A DNA stretch of 64,000 nt, from NCBI GenBank assembly GCA_026414565.1, contig JAOAIT010000055.1, positions 151,875 through 215,874 of the forward strand, given 5' to 3'. Below are positions 32,785 through 42,091 of the stretch, in pieces. The position numbers were made by a program, and so were the translations under genes. This DNA is from Verrucomicrobiia bacterium. GTDB lineage: Bacteria; Verrucomicrobiota; Verrucomicrobiia; Limisphaerales; Fontisphaeraceae. How positions within the stretch are numbered: the first letter of the stretch is position 1; each line of letters begins with the position of its first letter. Under the pieces are notes generated by a model. The model saw nothing but the letters and a program-made list of their open reading frames with translations. It searched no databases and was not told the DNA's origin.

Positions 32785-34053
32785 ATGCGCCGCGTTTATT
32801 TGGATCATTTGTCGGCGACGCCCCTGCTGCCGGAGGCCTTCGAGGCCATGAAACCCTATTTCATGGAGGCCTTTGGCAATGCGTCGTCCTTGCATCAGTA
32901 CGGCTTGCAGGCGCGGGATGCGCTCGCCCGGGCGCGCTCGCAGATTGCCGCCCTCATCAATGCCGAGTCCGCCGAGGAGATCTTTTTCACCTCCGACGGC
33001 ACGGAGTCGGCCAACCTGGCGATCAAAGGGGTGGCCTATGCCAACCAGCGCCGCGGTAACCATCTGGTGGTCAGCGAAATTGAGCATCCCTCGGTGCTCA
33101 ATTCGGTGGAGTTTCTGGAGAAACAGGGCTTCACCTGCACCCGCGTCAAGGTGGATGGTGAAGGCTTCGTGAATCCGGAAGACGTCCGCGCGGCCATCAC
33201 TGACAAGACCATTCTGGTGGCGGTGCATCATGCCAATCACGATATTGGGAGCATCGAACCCGTCCGCGAAATCGGCCGGATTTGCGCCGAGAAAGGCGTG
33301 CCCTTCTACGTGGACGCCGAGGCCAGCGCCGGCTGGCTGCCGATTGACGTGCAGCAGATGGGCGCCAGCCTGTTGTCCTTCTCGCCGCACAAGTTCTACG
33401 GCCCCAAGGGTGTGGGTGTGCTCTATCGCAACAAAAAGGCGCGGTTGGTGAGCATCATTCACGGCGGCGTGCAAGAGGGCGGCCGCCGCGCGGGCACCGA
33501 AAACGTGCCGGCAATCGTGGGCGCGGGGGTGGCGGCCGAAGTGGCCCTGCGCGAGCTGAACCAGCGGTTTGCTCACACGGCGCGCCTGCAGAAAAAATTG
33601 TGGGAAGGCTTGAAGGCCAATGTGCCGTACATCAAGCTCAACGGCCCTGAACCCGGCCCGCGCCGCCTCCCCCATACCATCAACATCAGCACCGAGTTCA
33701 TCGAAGGCGAAGGGCAGCTTTTGATGTGCGACCTGAACGGCATCGCGGTGGCCAGCGGCTCCAGTTGCGTGAGCAAGTCCCTCAAAATCAGCCATGTGCT
33801 GGCGGCCATCGGCCTGGACCATGCGCTGGCGCAGGGCAACATCATCATGTCCCTCGGCAAGGACACCACGGACGAAGACATTGACTACGTGATCCAGACC
33901 TTCGCCAGGGTGGTGGTCCCCAAACTTCGCAACATGTCCCCCATGTGGGATGAGTTTCAGCGCGGCATCATTGACTCGGTCATCAGCCCCACCGGCCGCG
34001 GACGCTCCTTCACGGAACATGCCGCCGCCGTATCCGGCAAGCCGGCTCACTAA
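32785..34053 (+). CDS. iscS: Cysteine desulfurase IscS/NifS
   Basis: This PLP enzyme (422 residues) frees sulfur from cysteine and passes it to IscU. His101 in IEHPSVLN stacks on PLP, Lys203 in SFSPHKFYGPKGVG carries the cofactor, and Cys328 in SGSSCVSK is the persulfide-forming residue on the mobile loop. Two cofactor-pocket motifs are unusual: VDAEASAG stands where VDAVQAAG is usual, so the conserved Gln is Ala, and HANHDIG stands where NNE is usual. The C-terminus is about 20 residues longer than E. coli IscS. A strong hairpin terminator follows. Confidence 0.93.
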   Translation: MRRVYLDHLSATPLLPEAFEAMKPYFMEAFGNASSLHQYGLQARDALARARSQIAALINAESAEEIFFTSDGTESANLAIKGVAYANQRRGNHLVVSEIEHPSVLNSVEFLEKQGFTCTRVKVDGEGFVNPEDVRAAITDKTILVAVHHANHDIGSIEPVREIGRICAEKGVPFYVDAEASAGWLPIDVQQMGASLLSFSPHKFYGPKGVGVLYRNKKARLVSIIHGGVQEGGRRAGTENVPAIVGAGVAAEVALRELNQRFAHTARLQKKLWEGLKANVPYIKLNGPEPGPRRLPHTINISTEFIEGEGQLLMCDLNGIAVASGSSCVSKSLKISHVLAAIGLDHALAQGNIIMSLGKDTTDEDIDYVIQTFARVVVPKLRNMSPMWDEFQRGIIDSVISPTGRGRSFTEHAAAVSGKPAH

Positions 34054-34070
34054 AGCATTTACTTCGGGGC

Positions 34071-34106
34071 GCAGGGCCGGCCGTCGCGCCGGCCCTGCAC
34101 TTTTTT
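34071..34106 (+). terminator. Rho-independent terminator after iscRUS
   Basis: An 11-bp perfect stem (34071-34081 and 34088-34098) with a 6-nt loop is followed 1 nt later by seven to eight pyrimidines, mostly T. Confidence 0.9.
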
Positions 34107-34147
34107 CGGAAGGCATAAAACCATTCGTCAACCCTGCCCCGAGGGTG

Positions 34148-34153
34148 TAGATT
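34148..34153 (+). promoter_or_regulatory. -10-like element of the 34160 gene
   Basis: TAGATT ends 6 nt before the ATG at 34160. The upstream TTCGTC at 34124 is only a weak -35 match. Confidence 0.45.
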
Positions 34154-34159
34154 ACCAGC

Positions 34160-34492
34160 ATGGCCGCTCGCATTTTTCCACCGCGCCGGTCGTATGGCCT
34201 GCTGTGCCTCATCTTGGGCGCGTCCATGCTGATTTGGGGCCAGACACTGCTGGCCTCCCGCCTGCACGGGAAAACCTACATCATTTACTGGACGCTCTGC
34301 TTCCTGGTCACCAGTTTGGCCTTGATTCTGGCCTTGTGGGAAACCCGGCGGTTGCGCATCCAGTTGCAGGAGGAGGAAAAGGCTCTGTTTCGCGAGATGG
34401 TCCGGCAAATTGAACTGGCGCGCCGGGAAAAGGAGGCCAGGCAGGACTCCCCAGAACCTTCCCCGGAAAAGGGCGGCAAGGAACGTCAATAA
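34160..34492 (+). CDS. Small membrane protein, unknown function
   Basis: The product is 110 residues with two membrane helices (about 12-33 and 40-60), then a charged coiled-coil-like helix (ETRRLRIQLQEEEKALFREM) and a Pro/Glu/Lys-rich tail. Both ends are predicted to be cytoplasmic. I recognise no family. The gene is alone between the isc terminator and trpF. A TAGATT hexamer 6 nt before the ATG supports this start and a leaderless mRNA. Confidence 0.7.
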   Translation: MAARIFPPRRSYGLLCLILGASMLIWGQTLLASRLHGKTYIIYWTLCFLVTSLALILALWETRRLRIQLQEEEKALFREMVRQIELARREKEARQDSPEPSPEKGGKERQ

Positions 34493-34607
34493 CCCAAGGC
34501 TCCCTCCGCCGCGCAAAGCCTGCCTCCATTGGGGGGTGTCTCCGAATGAAGTGTGGATTGGCCGCCATGCGCAAACCCGGGGCAGGGGAGTTGGAATTGC
34601 TTGCGCC

Positions 34608-34636
34608 TTGGCCTGCGGGGCCTTTGCTGCTAGGTT
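34608..34636 (+). promoter_or_regulatory. Leaderless-type promoter of trpF
   Basis: TTGGCC (34608-34613) and TAGGTT (34631-34636) are 17 nt apart, and the second ends 6 nt before the ATG at 34643. Confidence 0.55.
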
Positions 34637-34642
34637 TTGTCC

Positions 34643-35257
34643 ATGCCGTTAAGGATTAAAATATGTGGCATCACGTCCGCAGCCGATGCCCAGGCGGCAG
34701 TGGCGGCGGGCGCGGATGCGTTGGGTTTTGTGTTCTACGAAAAAAGCCCGCGTTACGTGACCCCGGCGCAGGCGCGGGACATCGTGGCCGCGCTGCCCCC
34801 CTTCGTGGTACGCGTGGGGGTGCTGGTCAACCCGGCGGCCGAGCTGGTGCAGGAAGTCCTCGCGGCGGGGATGCAGGTATTGCAGTTTCATGGGGACGAA
34901 ACCCTCGAGCAATGCCGTCAGCAGCCCGTGCCGGTCATCAAAGGCTTCCGCCTGCAGGACGAATTGTCCCTGCTGACCTGCCGCGACTATACCGGCCTGC
35001 CGTGGTTGCTGGACAGTTATGTGGCCGGTCAGGCAGGCGGTACGGGCGCGGTGTTTAATTGGGAACTGGCAGTCAAGGCCAAGGCCTCCAATCCCCTCAT
35101 CATCCTGGCCGGCGGCTTGACGCCCGACAATGTGGCCGAGGCCATTCGGCGGGTGCGCCCCTACGCGGTGGATGTATCCAGCGGAGTGGAAGCGGCGCCC
35201 GGCCGGAAAGATGCCGCCAAACTGCGTGCCTTTGTGGCCGCCGCCCGCGCAGCGTGA
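34643..35257 (+). CDS. trpF: Phosphoribosylanthranilate isomerase TrpF
   Basis: This (beta/alpha)8-barrel enzyme of tryptophan synthesis is 204 residues long. The N-terminal motif RIKICGIT holds the catalytic cysteine, and a central GADALGFVFYEKSPRYV is diagnostic. The general acid Asp is in LLDSYVAGQAGGTG, and the phosphate-binding motifs are ILAGGLTPDNV and VDVSSGVEAAPGRKD. The ATG at 34643 is chosen over a TTG 6 nt upstream because of the -10-like TAGGTT spacing. No other trp gene is adjacent. Confidence 0.95.
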   Translation: MPLRIKICGITSAADAQAAVAAGADALGFVFYEKSPRYVTPAQARDIVAALPPFVVRVGVLVNPAAELVQEVLAAGMQVLQFHGDETLEQCRQQPVPVIKGFRLQDELSLLTCRDYTGLPWLLDSYVAGQAGGTGAVFNWELAVKAKASNPLIILAGGLTPDNVAEAIRRVRPYAVDVSSGVEAAPGRKDAAKLRAFVAAARAA

Positions 35258-35427
35258 GCCGATGAGGTACCCCATGGGGCTGCGGGGCAGCCCGCCGGCC
35301 CTTGCATTTTGCGCCTCCTGCACGTAGGGTGAAGCCGGGCGGCGAATAAAGACGCCTGCCCACCGTCCAAACCCATGGGAGGCGGCCTGCCTGAACAAAT
35401 GGGCCGCCCATGAGTCTAAGCTGTGTT

Positions 35428-36057
35428 ATGAAAACGAACTTTGGGAAACATTTTATTTGTTTGGGGCTGGTGGCCGCGGTGGTGGCCGGTTGCGCCTCCG
35501 CGGGCGTGAAAAATCCCTCAGGCACCGGCGTCAAGGTGTTGCGCCCGGACGAGGCGGGCTTTGTGGCCGGCACGGGCATTGAATCGCAGGACCTGGTGGC
35601 GGTCACCGACAAGATCGCCCGCAACATCCTCAACGTGCCGGAAATCAAGAACGCCCCCACTCCTCCCTACATCGTCCTGGAGCCGGTGATTAATGAAACT
35701 CGTTTCACCATCAACAAGGACATGTTTCTCACGCGCATTCAGACGGAGCTGATCAGCAAGGCCGGCGGCAAGGTGCGTTTCCTGGCTCGTGAGCGCCTGG
35801 CCGCGCTGGAGCGCGAGCGCGACCTGAAGCGCACCGGCCAGGTGACCTCCACCTCCGATCCCAAGCTCCAGGAGTTCAAAGGCGCCGATTATTTCCTCAC
35901 CGGCAAGCTGCAAAGCCTCACCACCCGCACCTCCCGCGGCACCAGCGACTATATCCTTTACACCTTCGAGCTGATTGACGCCCGCACCAGCGTGATTGTC
36001 TTCAAGGACTCGATGGAGGTGAAGAAACAGGGGCAGGAAGACGCGGCCTACCGCTAA
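35428..36057 (+). CDS. lpoB: LpoB-like PBP activator lipoprotein
   Basis: The product is a 209-residue lipoprotein (signal with lipobox VVAGC). The body matches the LpoB/PBP-activator family: VTDKIARNILNVPEI, then YIVLEPVINETRFTINKDMFLTRIQTELISKAGGKVRFLARERL, and ADYFLTGKLQSLTTRTSRGTSDYILYTFELIDART. In enterobacteria LpoB reaches through the wall to stimulate PBP1b. The two genes downstream (COG3014-like and YcfL-like lipoproteins) are known neighbours of lpoB in other phyla. The start at 35428 gives a clean lipoprotein signal, with TAAGCT ending 5 nt upstream. Confidence 0.88.
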   Translation: MKTNFGKHFICLGLVAAVVAGCASAGVKNPSGTGVKVLRPDEAGFVAGTGIESQDLVAVTDKIARNILNVPEIKNAPTPPYIVLEPVINETRFTINKDMFLTRIQTELISKAGGKVRFLARERLAALERERDLKRTGQVTSTSDPKLQEFKGADYFLTGKLQSLTTRTSRGTSDYILYTFELIDARTSVIVFKDSMEVKKQGQEDAAYR

Positions 36058-36085
36058 ACCCCTGCGGCGCCTGCCGCTCCGGACT

Positions 36086-37258
36086 ATGAAACCCCTGCCG
36101 GCCCTGTGTTTATGCGCCCTGCTGTGGCTGGCCGGTTGCGCCACCACCCCGCCCGGCCCGCCCTTGCCCGACGCCCAGGCGGACCCTGTGGCCCACGGGC
36201 TGGCCATGATTGAGCGCGCCCCGGCGCGCGATCGGGTTTTGTGGCAGTATCGCACCGCCCTTCACGCCCTCCGCCGCGGCCAATATGACACCGCCACACG
36301 GCTGCTGGACGAGGCCCTCCTGCGGGTCAACAACATCTTCGGCCCCGATCGCGATGCCAAAAAGGCCCGCAGCCTCTTTCACGAGGAGGCCAAAAAGTCC
36401 TTCATCGGCGAACCTTACGAGCGTTGCATGGCCAACTTCTACCGGGGCCTGCTCTACTGGCGCGCCGGCGAGGTGGACAACGCCCGGGCCTGTTTCCGCA
36501 ACGCCCAGTTCATGGACAGCGACGCTGAGAACAAGACCTATGCGGGGGATTATATCCTCTTTGACTACCTCGATGGCTATGCCACCGTGAAACTCGGCGG
36601 CGACGGCAGCGATGCCTTCAAGCGCGCCCAGGCTCGCGCTCCCGCCCCGCTGCCGCCCTACAATCCGCGCGCCAACCTGCTGGTCTTTCTGGAGTACGGC
36701 CCCGGTCCCCAGAAATACGCCACCGGCGAATACCGCGAGCAGTTGCGTTTCCGCACCTTTGAGTCGCCGGTGGTCATGGCCGTCCTCAAACAGGGCTCCC
36801 AGGAGCTGGCGCGGGTCGGACCGTATGACGATCTTAATTTTCAGGCCACCACCCGCGGCGGGCGGGTGATGGATCACGTGCTCAAAAATAAGGCCGTTTT
36901 CAAAAGCACCACCGACACCGTCGGCAATGTGGCCGTCATTGGCGGCGCGGTCATGGCCATGCACGACGACACCAGCGAAGCCGGTCTGGCCGTGCTGGGC
37001 GCCGGCCTGGTGGCCAAGCTCCTCGCGGCGGCGGCCAATCCCGCGGCCGATACCCGCTGCTGGGACAACCTGCCCCTGTACTTGGGCTTTGCCGCCCTGG
37101 AAATGCCGCCGGGCCGCCACACCCTGACCATTGAATTTTGGAATCGGGACCATCAACCCGTCAGCACCTTCACCAAACAATGGAACGTGACGGTGGCGCC
37201 CGACCGCGACACCGTCATTTTTGTCAGTGATCAATCCGTCAATCGCATGGACCTATGA
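36086..37258 (+). CDS. COG3014-like lipoprotein with TPR-type repeats
   Basis: The product is a 390-residue lipoprotein (ALLWLAGCA lipobox). Residues 35-175 are helical repeats of the TPR type (HALRRGQYDTATRLLDEALL; FYRGLLYWRAGEVDNARACFRNAQFMDSD). The second half is beta-rich with a hydrophobic GNVAVIGGAVMAMH segment and a final beta domain. This order fits the COG3014 group found beside lpoB. The function is not known, but a structural role at the outer membrane with LpoB is likely. It overlaps the next gene as ATGA at 37255-37258. Confidence 0.78.
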   Translation: MKPLPALCLCALLWLAGCATTPPGPPLPDAQADPVAHGLAMIERAPARDRVLWQYRTALHALRRGQYDTATRLLDEALLRVNNIFGPDRDAKKARSLFHEEAKKSFIGEPYERCMANFYRGLLYWRAGEVDNARACFRNAQFMDSDAENKTYAGDYILFDYLDGYATVKLGGDGSDAFKRAQARAPAPLPPYNPRANLLVFLEYGPGPQKYATGEYREQLRFRTFESPVVMAVLKQGSQELARVGPYDDLNFQATTRGGRVMDHVLKNKAVFKSTTDTVGNVAVIGGAVMAMHDDTSEAGLAVLGAGLVAKLLAAAANPAADTRCWDNLPLYLGFAALEMPPGRHTLTIEFWNRDHQPVSTFTKQWNVTVAPDRDTVIFVSDQSVNRMDL

Positions 37259-37677
37259 GCAAATCCCTCGGACACCTCCTCTTTTGTGCGGCGGCGCTGC
37301 TGGCCGCCGGCTGCCAGACCAGCAACATTGACACGGGGGCCTACCCGCCCAAAAACACCAACAAATACGATCTGGAAAACCGGGCCAACTTCGTCCTCCT
37401 GGATCGCGCCACCCAAACCAGCGTGACCTGTCACGGCATCCAGGAGCGGCGCCTGGACGATGGCCGGCTCCAGGTCTCGGCCAATGTGCGGAACCGCCTC
37501 CATCGGCGCATCCAGGTCCAGATCAACTGCGTGTTCAAGGATGCCCAGGGTTTTGTGGTGGAAGATACACCCTGGCGTGACCTCATTCTGGACGAAAATG
37601 CCCAGGAAGGCGTGAGCTTCGTCTCCACCCAGACCACCGCCCAGAAATACACCATCCGCGTCCGCCAGGCCCGGTAA
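37255..37677 (+). CDS. YcfL-like lipoprotein
   Basis: The product is a 140-residue lipoprotein (LLAAGCQ lipobox). The mature domain is an immunoglobulin-like beta fold: QERRLDDGRLQVSANVRNRLHRRIQVQINCVFKDAQGFVVEDTPWRDLILD, then QKYTIRVRQ. This is the YcfL/DUF1425 pattern; in E. coli ycfL is adjacent to lpoB, as here. No catalytic residue is visible. The start codon overlaps the upstream stop, so translation is coupled. Confidence 0.8.
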   Translation: MSKSLGHLLFCAAALLAAGCQTSNIDTGAYPPKNTNKYDLENRANFVLLDRATQTSVTCHGIQERRLDDGRLQVSANVRNRLHRRIQVQINCVFKDAQGFVVEDTPWRDLILDENAQEGVSFVSTQTTAQKYTIRVRQAR

Positions 37678-37691
37678 GCCGCGGACAAAAC

Positions 37692-37720
37692 TTGGCAGCG
37701 CGACCACGGCCCCCTAGAGT
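37692..37720 (+). promoter_or_regulatory. Leaderless-type promoter of the helicase gene
   Basis: TTGGCA (37692-37697) and TAGAGT (37715-37720) are 17 nt apart. The second ends 6 nt before the GTG at 37727, which also supports the GTG start. Confidence 0.6.
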
Positions 37721-37726
37721 CAGCCC

Positions 37727-40288
37727 GTGGCCCGTACCTTGGTCGAACGGCTGCCCTCCCGGGCAGCCAGCCCTGATGAGCTGTTGGAACGCTTCCTGGA
37801 TTACGTCCGGGATTGCGGCCTCGAGCTGTATCCCGCTCAGGAAGAGGCGCTGCTGGAATTGCTGGAGGGCAAAAATGTCATCCTGAACACCCCCACCGGC
37901 TCGGGCAAATCCCTCGTGGCCGCCGCCCTCCATTTCCTGGCCTTGGCCCAGGGACGCCGCTCGGTGTACACCTGTCCCATCAAGGCCCTGGTCAACGAAA
38001 AATGGATGGCCCTCTGCCGGGAATTCGGCCCGGAAAACGTCGGTTTGAGCACCGGCGATGCCACCGTCAATCGCGATGCGCCCGTGCTCTGTTGCACGGC
38101 GGAAATCCTGGCCAACATCGCCCTGCGCCAGGGGGCTGAAGCCCCCGTGGATGATGCGGTGCTGGACGAATTCCACTATTACTCCGATCCGGAACGCGGC
38201 GTGGCGTGGCAAGTGCCACTCCTAACTCTGCCCCAAACCAGATTCCTCCTCATGTCCGCCACCCTGGGCGATACCACCTTTTTTGAGGAGGCCCTGACCC
38301 GTCTCAATGGGCGTCCCACGGTGACCGTGCGCTCAGACCATCGGCCGGTGCCCTTGAGCTTTGCCTATGCAGAAACCCCTCTGGCGCAAACGGTGGAGCG
38401 GCTCCTGTCCGAAAACAAAGCCCCCATTTATGTGGTGCATTTCACCCAGGCGGAGGCGGCGGACAATGCCCAGAACTTCACCAGCCTGAACGTTTGCACC
38501 CGTGAAGAGAGGCAGGCCCTGGCCCAGGCTTTGGAGGGATACCGCTTCACCAGCCCTTACGGCCCGGAAATCAAAAAATACCTGCGCCAGGGAATCGGGC
38601 TGCATCATGCAGGCTTGTTGCCGCGCTACCGGGTGCTGGTGGAGCAACTGGCCCAGCAGGGGTTGCTTAAGGTTATATGTGGAACTGACACCCTGGGCGT
38701 CGGCATCAATGTCCCCATCCGCACCGTCCTCTTCACCCGCCTCTGCAAATTCGACGGCCAGAAAACCAGCATCCTTACCGCCCGCGATTTCCATCAAATC
38801 GCCGGCCGCGCCGGCCGCAAGGGGTTTGATGACCTGGGCTTTGTGGTCGCCCAGGCCCCCGAGCACGTGGTGGAAAACCTCAAGCTTGAAGAAAAGGCGC
38901 GGCGGGAGGGCAAAAAATACGTCAAACGCCGGCCGCCGGAGCACAATTTCGTCAACTGGGATGTTCAGACTTTCCGCCGGTTGATCGCGGCGCCCCCGGA
39001 ACGGCTGGTCTCGCGTTTCCAGGTCAGCCACGGCATGCTTCTGCAAGTCTTGAGCCGCCGGGGCGATGGTTGCCGCGCCATGCAACGCCTGCTGCGTGAC
39101 TGCCACGAGCCGCCCCGGGCCAAAGCCCAGCATCGCCGCCGGGCCTGGCAATTGTTTCGCGCCTTGGTGGAGCGCGGCATCATTGAGTTCATTCCCAAAA
39201 CCGAGGACGGCTCCTACCTGCAGGTGCGCATGGATTTGCAGGAGGATTTCAGCATGGATCAAACCCTATCGCTGTATCTGCTGGAGACGCTGCCCCTGCT
39301 TGATCCCCAGGCGCCGGATTACGCCCTCAATGTCCTTACCCTCGTCGAAAGCATTCTGGAAGACCCCCTCCCCATTTTGCGCCGGCAGCTTGACCGCCTC
39401 AAGGCCCAGCGCCTGGCCGAGATGAAGCAGGAAGGCATGGACTATGAGGAGCGCATGGCCGAGCTGGAGCAAATGGAGCATCCCAAACCGCTGCGCGATT
39501 TCATCTACAGCACTTTCAACGCCTTTGCCGACAAGCATCCCTGGGTGGGACAGGAGAACATCCGCCCCAAATCCATCGCGCGCGAGATGTTTGAGCAATT
39601 CCGCTCGTTTGCGGATTATGTGAAGGACTACGAGCTGCAGCGGGTCGAGGGCCTGCTGTTGCGCCATCTGCACAGTGTTTACAAAGTGCTGACCCAGACC
39701 GTCCCGGATCAGGCCAAAAACGAAACCTTGTGGGAAATGGAAACCTACCTGCGCACCCTCCTGCGCCAGGTGGACTCCAGTCTCCTGGAGGAATGGGAAA
39801 AAATGCTGCACCCGGAGGCGCTGGCCGCAGGAACTGTCGCCCGGGCGGCCACCGAACCTGTCCTGCCTGGCGCGGAGGCTCCGGCCGCGGACATCACCCG
39901 CGACACCGAGGGCTTTCTACGGCAAATCCGCACCCTCATTTTCAACTTCCTGCGTCATTGGCAATGCGGGGAGCCGGAAACGGCGGTGGAACAGCTCTTT
40001 TACCGCGAGGATGCTGCCGGGCAGCCGTGGACACCCGAGCGCCTGGAGGCGCTTTACAAAGATTACTGCAAGGAACATCAGCTCCTTCGCCTGGATCCGG
40101 AGGCCCGCAATCGCCGGCACACCCATCTGGACCAAAGCCCGGCCCCGCGGGCCTGGCGCATCCAACAAATGCTCGTGGATCCCGAGGGATTGAATGACTG
40201 GGTGGCGGAGTTCACCGTGGATTTGCCGGCCTCCCGCCGTGCCGAGGCCCCCGCCCTCCGCCTGGAGCGCCTGGGTCCGCTGGTGTGA
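37727..40288 (+). CDS. Ski2-like DEAD/DEAH helicase with DUF3516-type C-terminus
   Basis: This superfamily 2 helicase is 853 residues long. Motif I is PTGSGKS, Ia [22 protein letters not shown] (DEVH-like), III MSATLGD, IV region [23 protein letters not shown], and [22 protein letters not shown] is typical of the Ski2/Mtr4 group. The C-terminal 430 residues are helical and resemble the DUF3516 region of actinobacterial homologues. RNA unwinding or RNA decay is the likely role. It starts with GTG. The gene is alone, with its own promoter. Confidence 0.88.
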   Translation: MARTLVERLPSRAASPDELLERFLDYVRDCGLELYPAQEEALLELLEGKNVILNTPTGSGKSLVAAALHFLALAQGRRSVYTCPIKALVNEKWMALCREFGPENVGLSTGDATVNRDAPVLCCTAEILANIALRQGAEAPVDDAVLDEFHYYSDPERGVAWQVPLLTLPQTRFLLMSATLGDTTFFEEALTRLNGRPTVTVRSDHRPVPLSFAYAETPLAQTVERLLSENKAPIYVVHFTQAEAADNAQNFTSLNVCTREERQALAQALEGYRFTSPYGPEIKKYLRQGIGLHHAGLLPRYRVLVEQLAQQGLLKVICGTDTLGVGINVPIRTVLFTRLCKFDGQKTSILTARDFHQIAGRAGRKGFDDLGFVVAQAPEHVVENLKLEEKARREGKKYVKRRPPEHNFVNWDVQTFRRLIAAPPERLVSRFQVSHGMLLQVLSRRGDGCRAMQRLLRDCHEPPRAKAQHRRRAWQLFRALVERGIIEFIPKTEDGSYLQVRMDLQEDFSMDQTLSLYLLETLPLLDPQAPDYALNVLTLVESILEDPLPILRRQLDRLKAQRLAEMKQEGMDYEERMAELEQMEHPKPLRDFIYSTFNAFADKHPWVGQENIRPKSIAREMFEQFRSFADYVKDYELQRVEGLLLRHLHSVYKVLTQTVPDQAKNETLWEMETYLRTLLRQVDSSLLEEWEKMLHPEALAAGTVARAATEPVLPGAEAPAADITRDTEGFLRQIRTLIFNFLRHWQCGEPETAVEQLFYREDAAGQPWTPERLEALYKDYCKEHQLLRLDPEARNRRHTHLDQSPAPRAWRIQQMLVDPEGLNDWVAEFTVDLPASRRAEAPALRLERLGPLV

Positions 40289-40407
40289 AAATAAGCGTTT
40301 CCCTGCCCGCCGCTTCGTGGTAAAAAAACAGTGAACACTGCCAGCCCTGCCCGGATATGCCGCCCGGGCCAGGAAAATTGCGGATACCTGACGGCCAACC
40401 AGCGCCC

Positions 40408-41985
40408 ATGTTTATCATTTGCAGCACTTGCGGGAGTGCCAATCCGGCCACCAGCGCTTCGTGCTGGAAATGCAGCATGCCTTTGGCCGTGGGCGAAGCG
40501 GCGCCCCGCACGGACGCCCCGCACGCCGCTACGCCACGTCCCGCCACCGCCCCGCCCGCTTCCACGGACAAACCTTCATCCACCGGGGCGGTGCGCGCCG
40601 AGGGGGTCGCTGCCGAAACGGTGCAATTCACCACCGCCTCCTACACCACGCGCACGCGGGTGGCGGGGGAGGCGCCCATCAGCCTGGCGCTGAATTTCCC
40701 CGCTCCGTGGTGGGCGGGCGAGCCGGCCACCCTGCACCTGGAGCTGCGCAATCTCATCAGCAAGCCGGTGGAACAACTCGAAATCAGCCTGCTTTCTCGG
40801 GCTTTTCGCGAGGTGTTGACCGAATCCTTTGCCGCCTTGCCGGGGCGCGAGATGTTGCGCCTGGCCCTGAAAGCCGTGCCCGCGGCCGCCGGCCAATTCC
40901 TGCTGACCTGCACGGTGAAACTGAAGAGCGGCGGGCAGGTCAAGAACTACATCGGCGCCCGGGTCATCTGGGTCAATCCGCTGCCGGCCCCGGAACATTA
41001 CCCCCTGCCGCCCGAGCGCGTCCGCGTCAACCGTGGCGCCAACGGCTCGGACCTGCAGGCGGTTTGGGAAACCACGGGGCGGCCCCCGCTGTCCCGGCTG
41101 GCGGATTGGGCGGCGGTCCAGGCCCTGGCGCTGCCGGAAGTGTATGAGCCGCTGGAGCTGGGGCTGGATTATCAGCTCAGCGTTTCCGCGCTGGAAGAAA
41201 GCTCCCAGCGCCAGGAGCTGTACATCCCCCGCTTGTTCATCACCAACGCCCAGACGGGCACCAAATTGAAACTCAATCCCGCCAACCCGGACGAAGGCAT
41301 GGGGATTCACCTGGTGGCCCGGCCCGTCTTCAAGATTGGCCGCTCGCGCATGGACAGCGATTATGTGACCTGGTTCTGGCCGCGCAGCCATGCCAACGAT
41401 GAACGCACCCGGCATCTGAGCCGGGTCCATGTCATCATGGAAATGCGCGAGGGCCGCCCCATGCTGCGCGACGCCGGCAGCGTGGCCGGTTCCAACTACG
41501 ACGGCCAGCCCCTGAGTGTGGAGAAATGGGAGCCCATTTTGCGGCGGGCCACCCTCGTCCTGGCGGGGGAATATTATCTGGAAGTGCACCCCGCGCCGGG
41601 CATGACCGCCGGGCAGATGGTCATCAAAAATCTTCAGCTTTGGAGCGGCCCGCATGAGTCCTCGCCTTCCCCCTGGCGGGGGGCGATTCATTTTACGCCC
41701 ATGAACACCGCGGTGGCCCATCACGATGCCATCTGGCTGTTCAGCGAGGCCACTTTTGGCACCAGCCGCTCCAATGCCATCATGCTGCCGGAAAGCCAGG
41801 GGGTGAGCGAAGTCCAGGGCCGGTTCTATTACGCCTGCGGCGGATTCTGGCTGGAGAGCGTGGCGCGCAACGAAATGGTGCGGGTGAATTATTACGCGCT
41901 CAAACCAGGAGAAGTAGCTCCGCTTATCAACGGGCAGTTGGTGCAACTGGGCCGGATAAATTATCACGTGGAAATTTTGCCCTGA
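40408..41985 (+). CDS. Zinc-ribbon protein with two FHA-like domains
   Basis: The product is 525 residues. The N-terminus is a zinc ribbon (CSTCGSANPATSASCWKC), followed by a Pro/Ala-rich linker. Residues 80-210 form a beta domain similar to arrestin or adhesion modules. An FHA-like domain follows (VFKIGRSRMDSDY, then LSRVHVIMEMREGRPMLRDAGSVAGSNYDGQPL), which keeps the Gly-Arg-Ser, Ser-Arg-x-His and Asn residues that bind phosphothreonine, but with an inserted segment. A second, weaker FHA-like domain lies at the end (VQGRFYYACGGFWLES, NGQLVQLGRINY). No kinase is nearby. The ATG at 40408 is chosen so that the protein starts directly with the zinc ribbon. Confidence 0.72.
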   Translation: MFIICSTCGSANPATSASCWKCSMPLAVGEAAPRTDAPHAATPRPATAPPASTDKPSSTGAVRAEGVAAETVQFTTASYTTRTRVAGEAPISLALNFPAPWWAGEPATLHLELRNLISKPVEQLEISLLSRAFREVLTESFAALPGREMLRLALKAVPAAAGQFLLTCTVKLKSGGQVKNYIGARVIWVNPLPAPEHYPLPPERVRVNRGANGSDLQAVWETTGRPPLSRLADWAAVQALALPEVYEPLELGLDYQLSVSALEESSQRQELYIPRLFITNAQTGTKLKLNPANPDEGMGIHLVARPVFKIGRSRMDSDYVTWFWPRSHANDERTRHLSRVHVIMEMREGRPMLRDAGSVAGSNYDGQPLSVEKWEPILRRATLVLAGEYYLEVHPAPGMTAGQMVIKNLQLWSGPHESSPSPWRGAIHFTPMNTAVAHHDAIWLFSEATFGTSRSNAIMLPESQGVSEVQGRFYYACGGFWLESVARNEMVRVNYYALKPGEVAPLINGQLVQLGRINYHVEILP

Positions 41986-42091
41986 GCCCCGCTTTGGCAT
42001 TGAAGCGCCGCCCAAAAGCTGTTACGGTTTTGGCTGAACAACCGGGCGGGCGCAGGCGTCGAACCTGTGGCCCCCGCACGAGGCCCGACCC

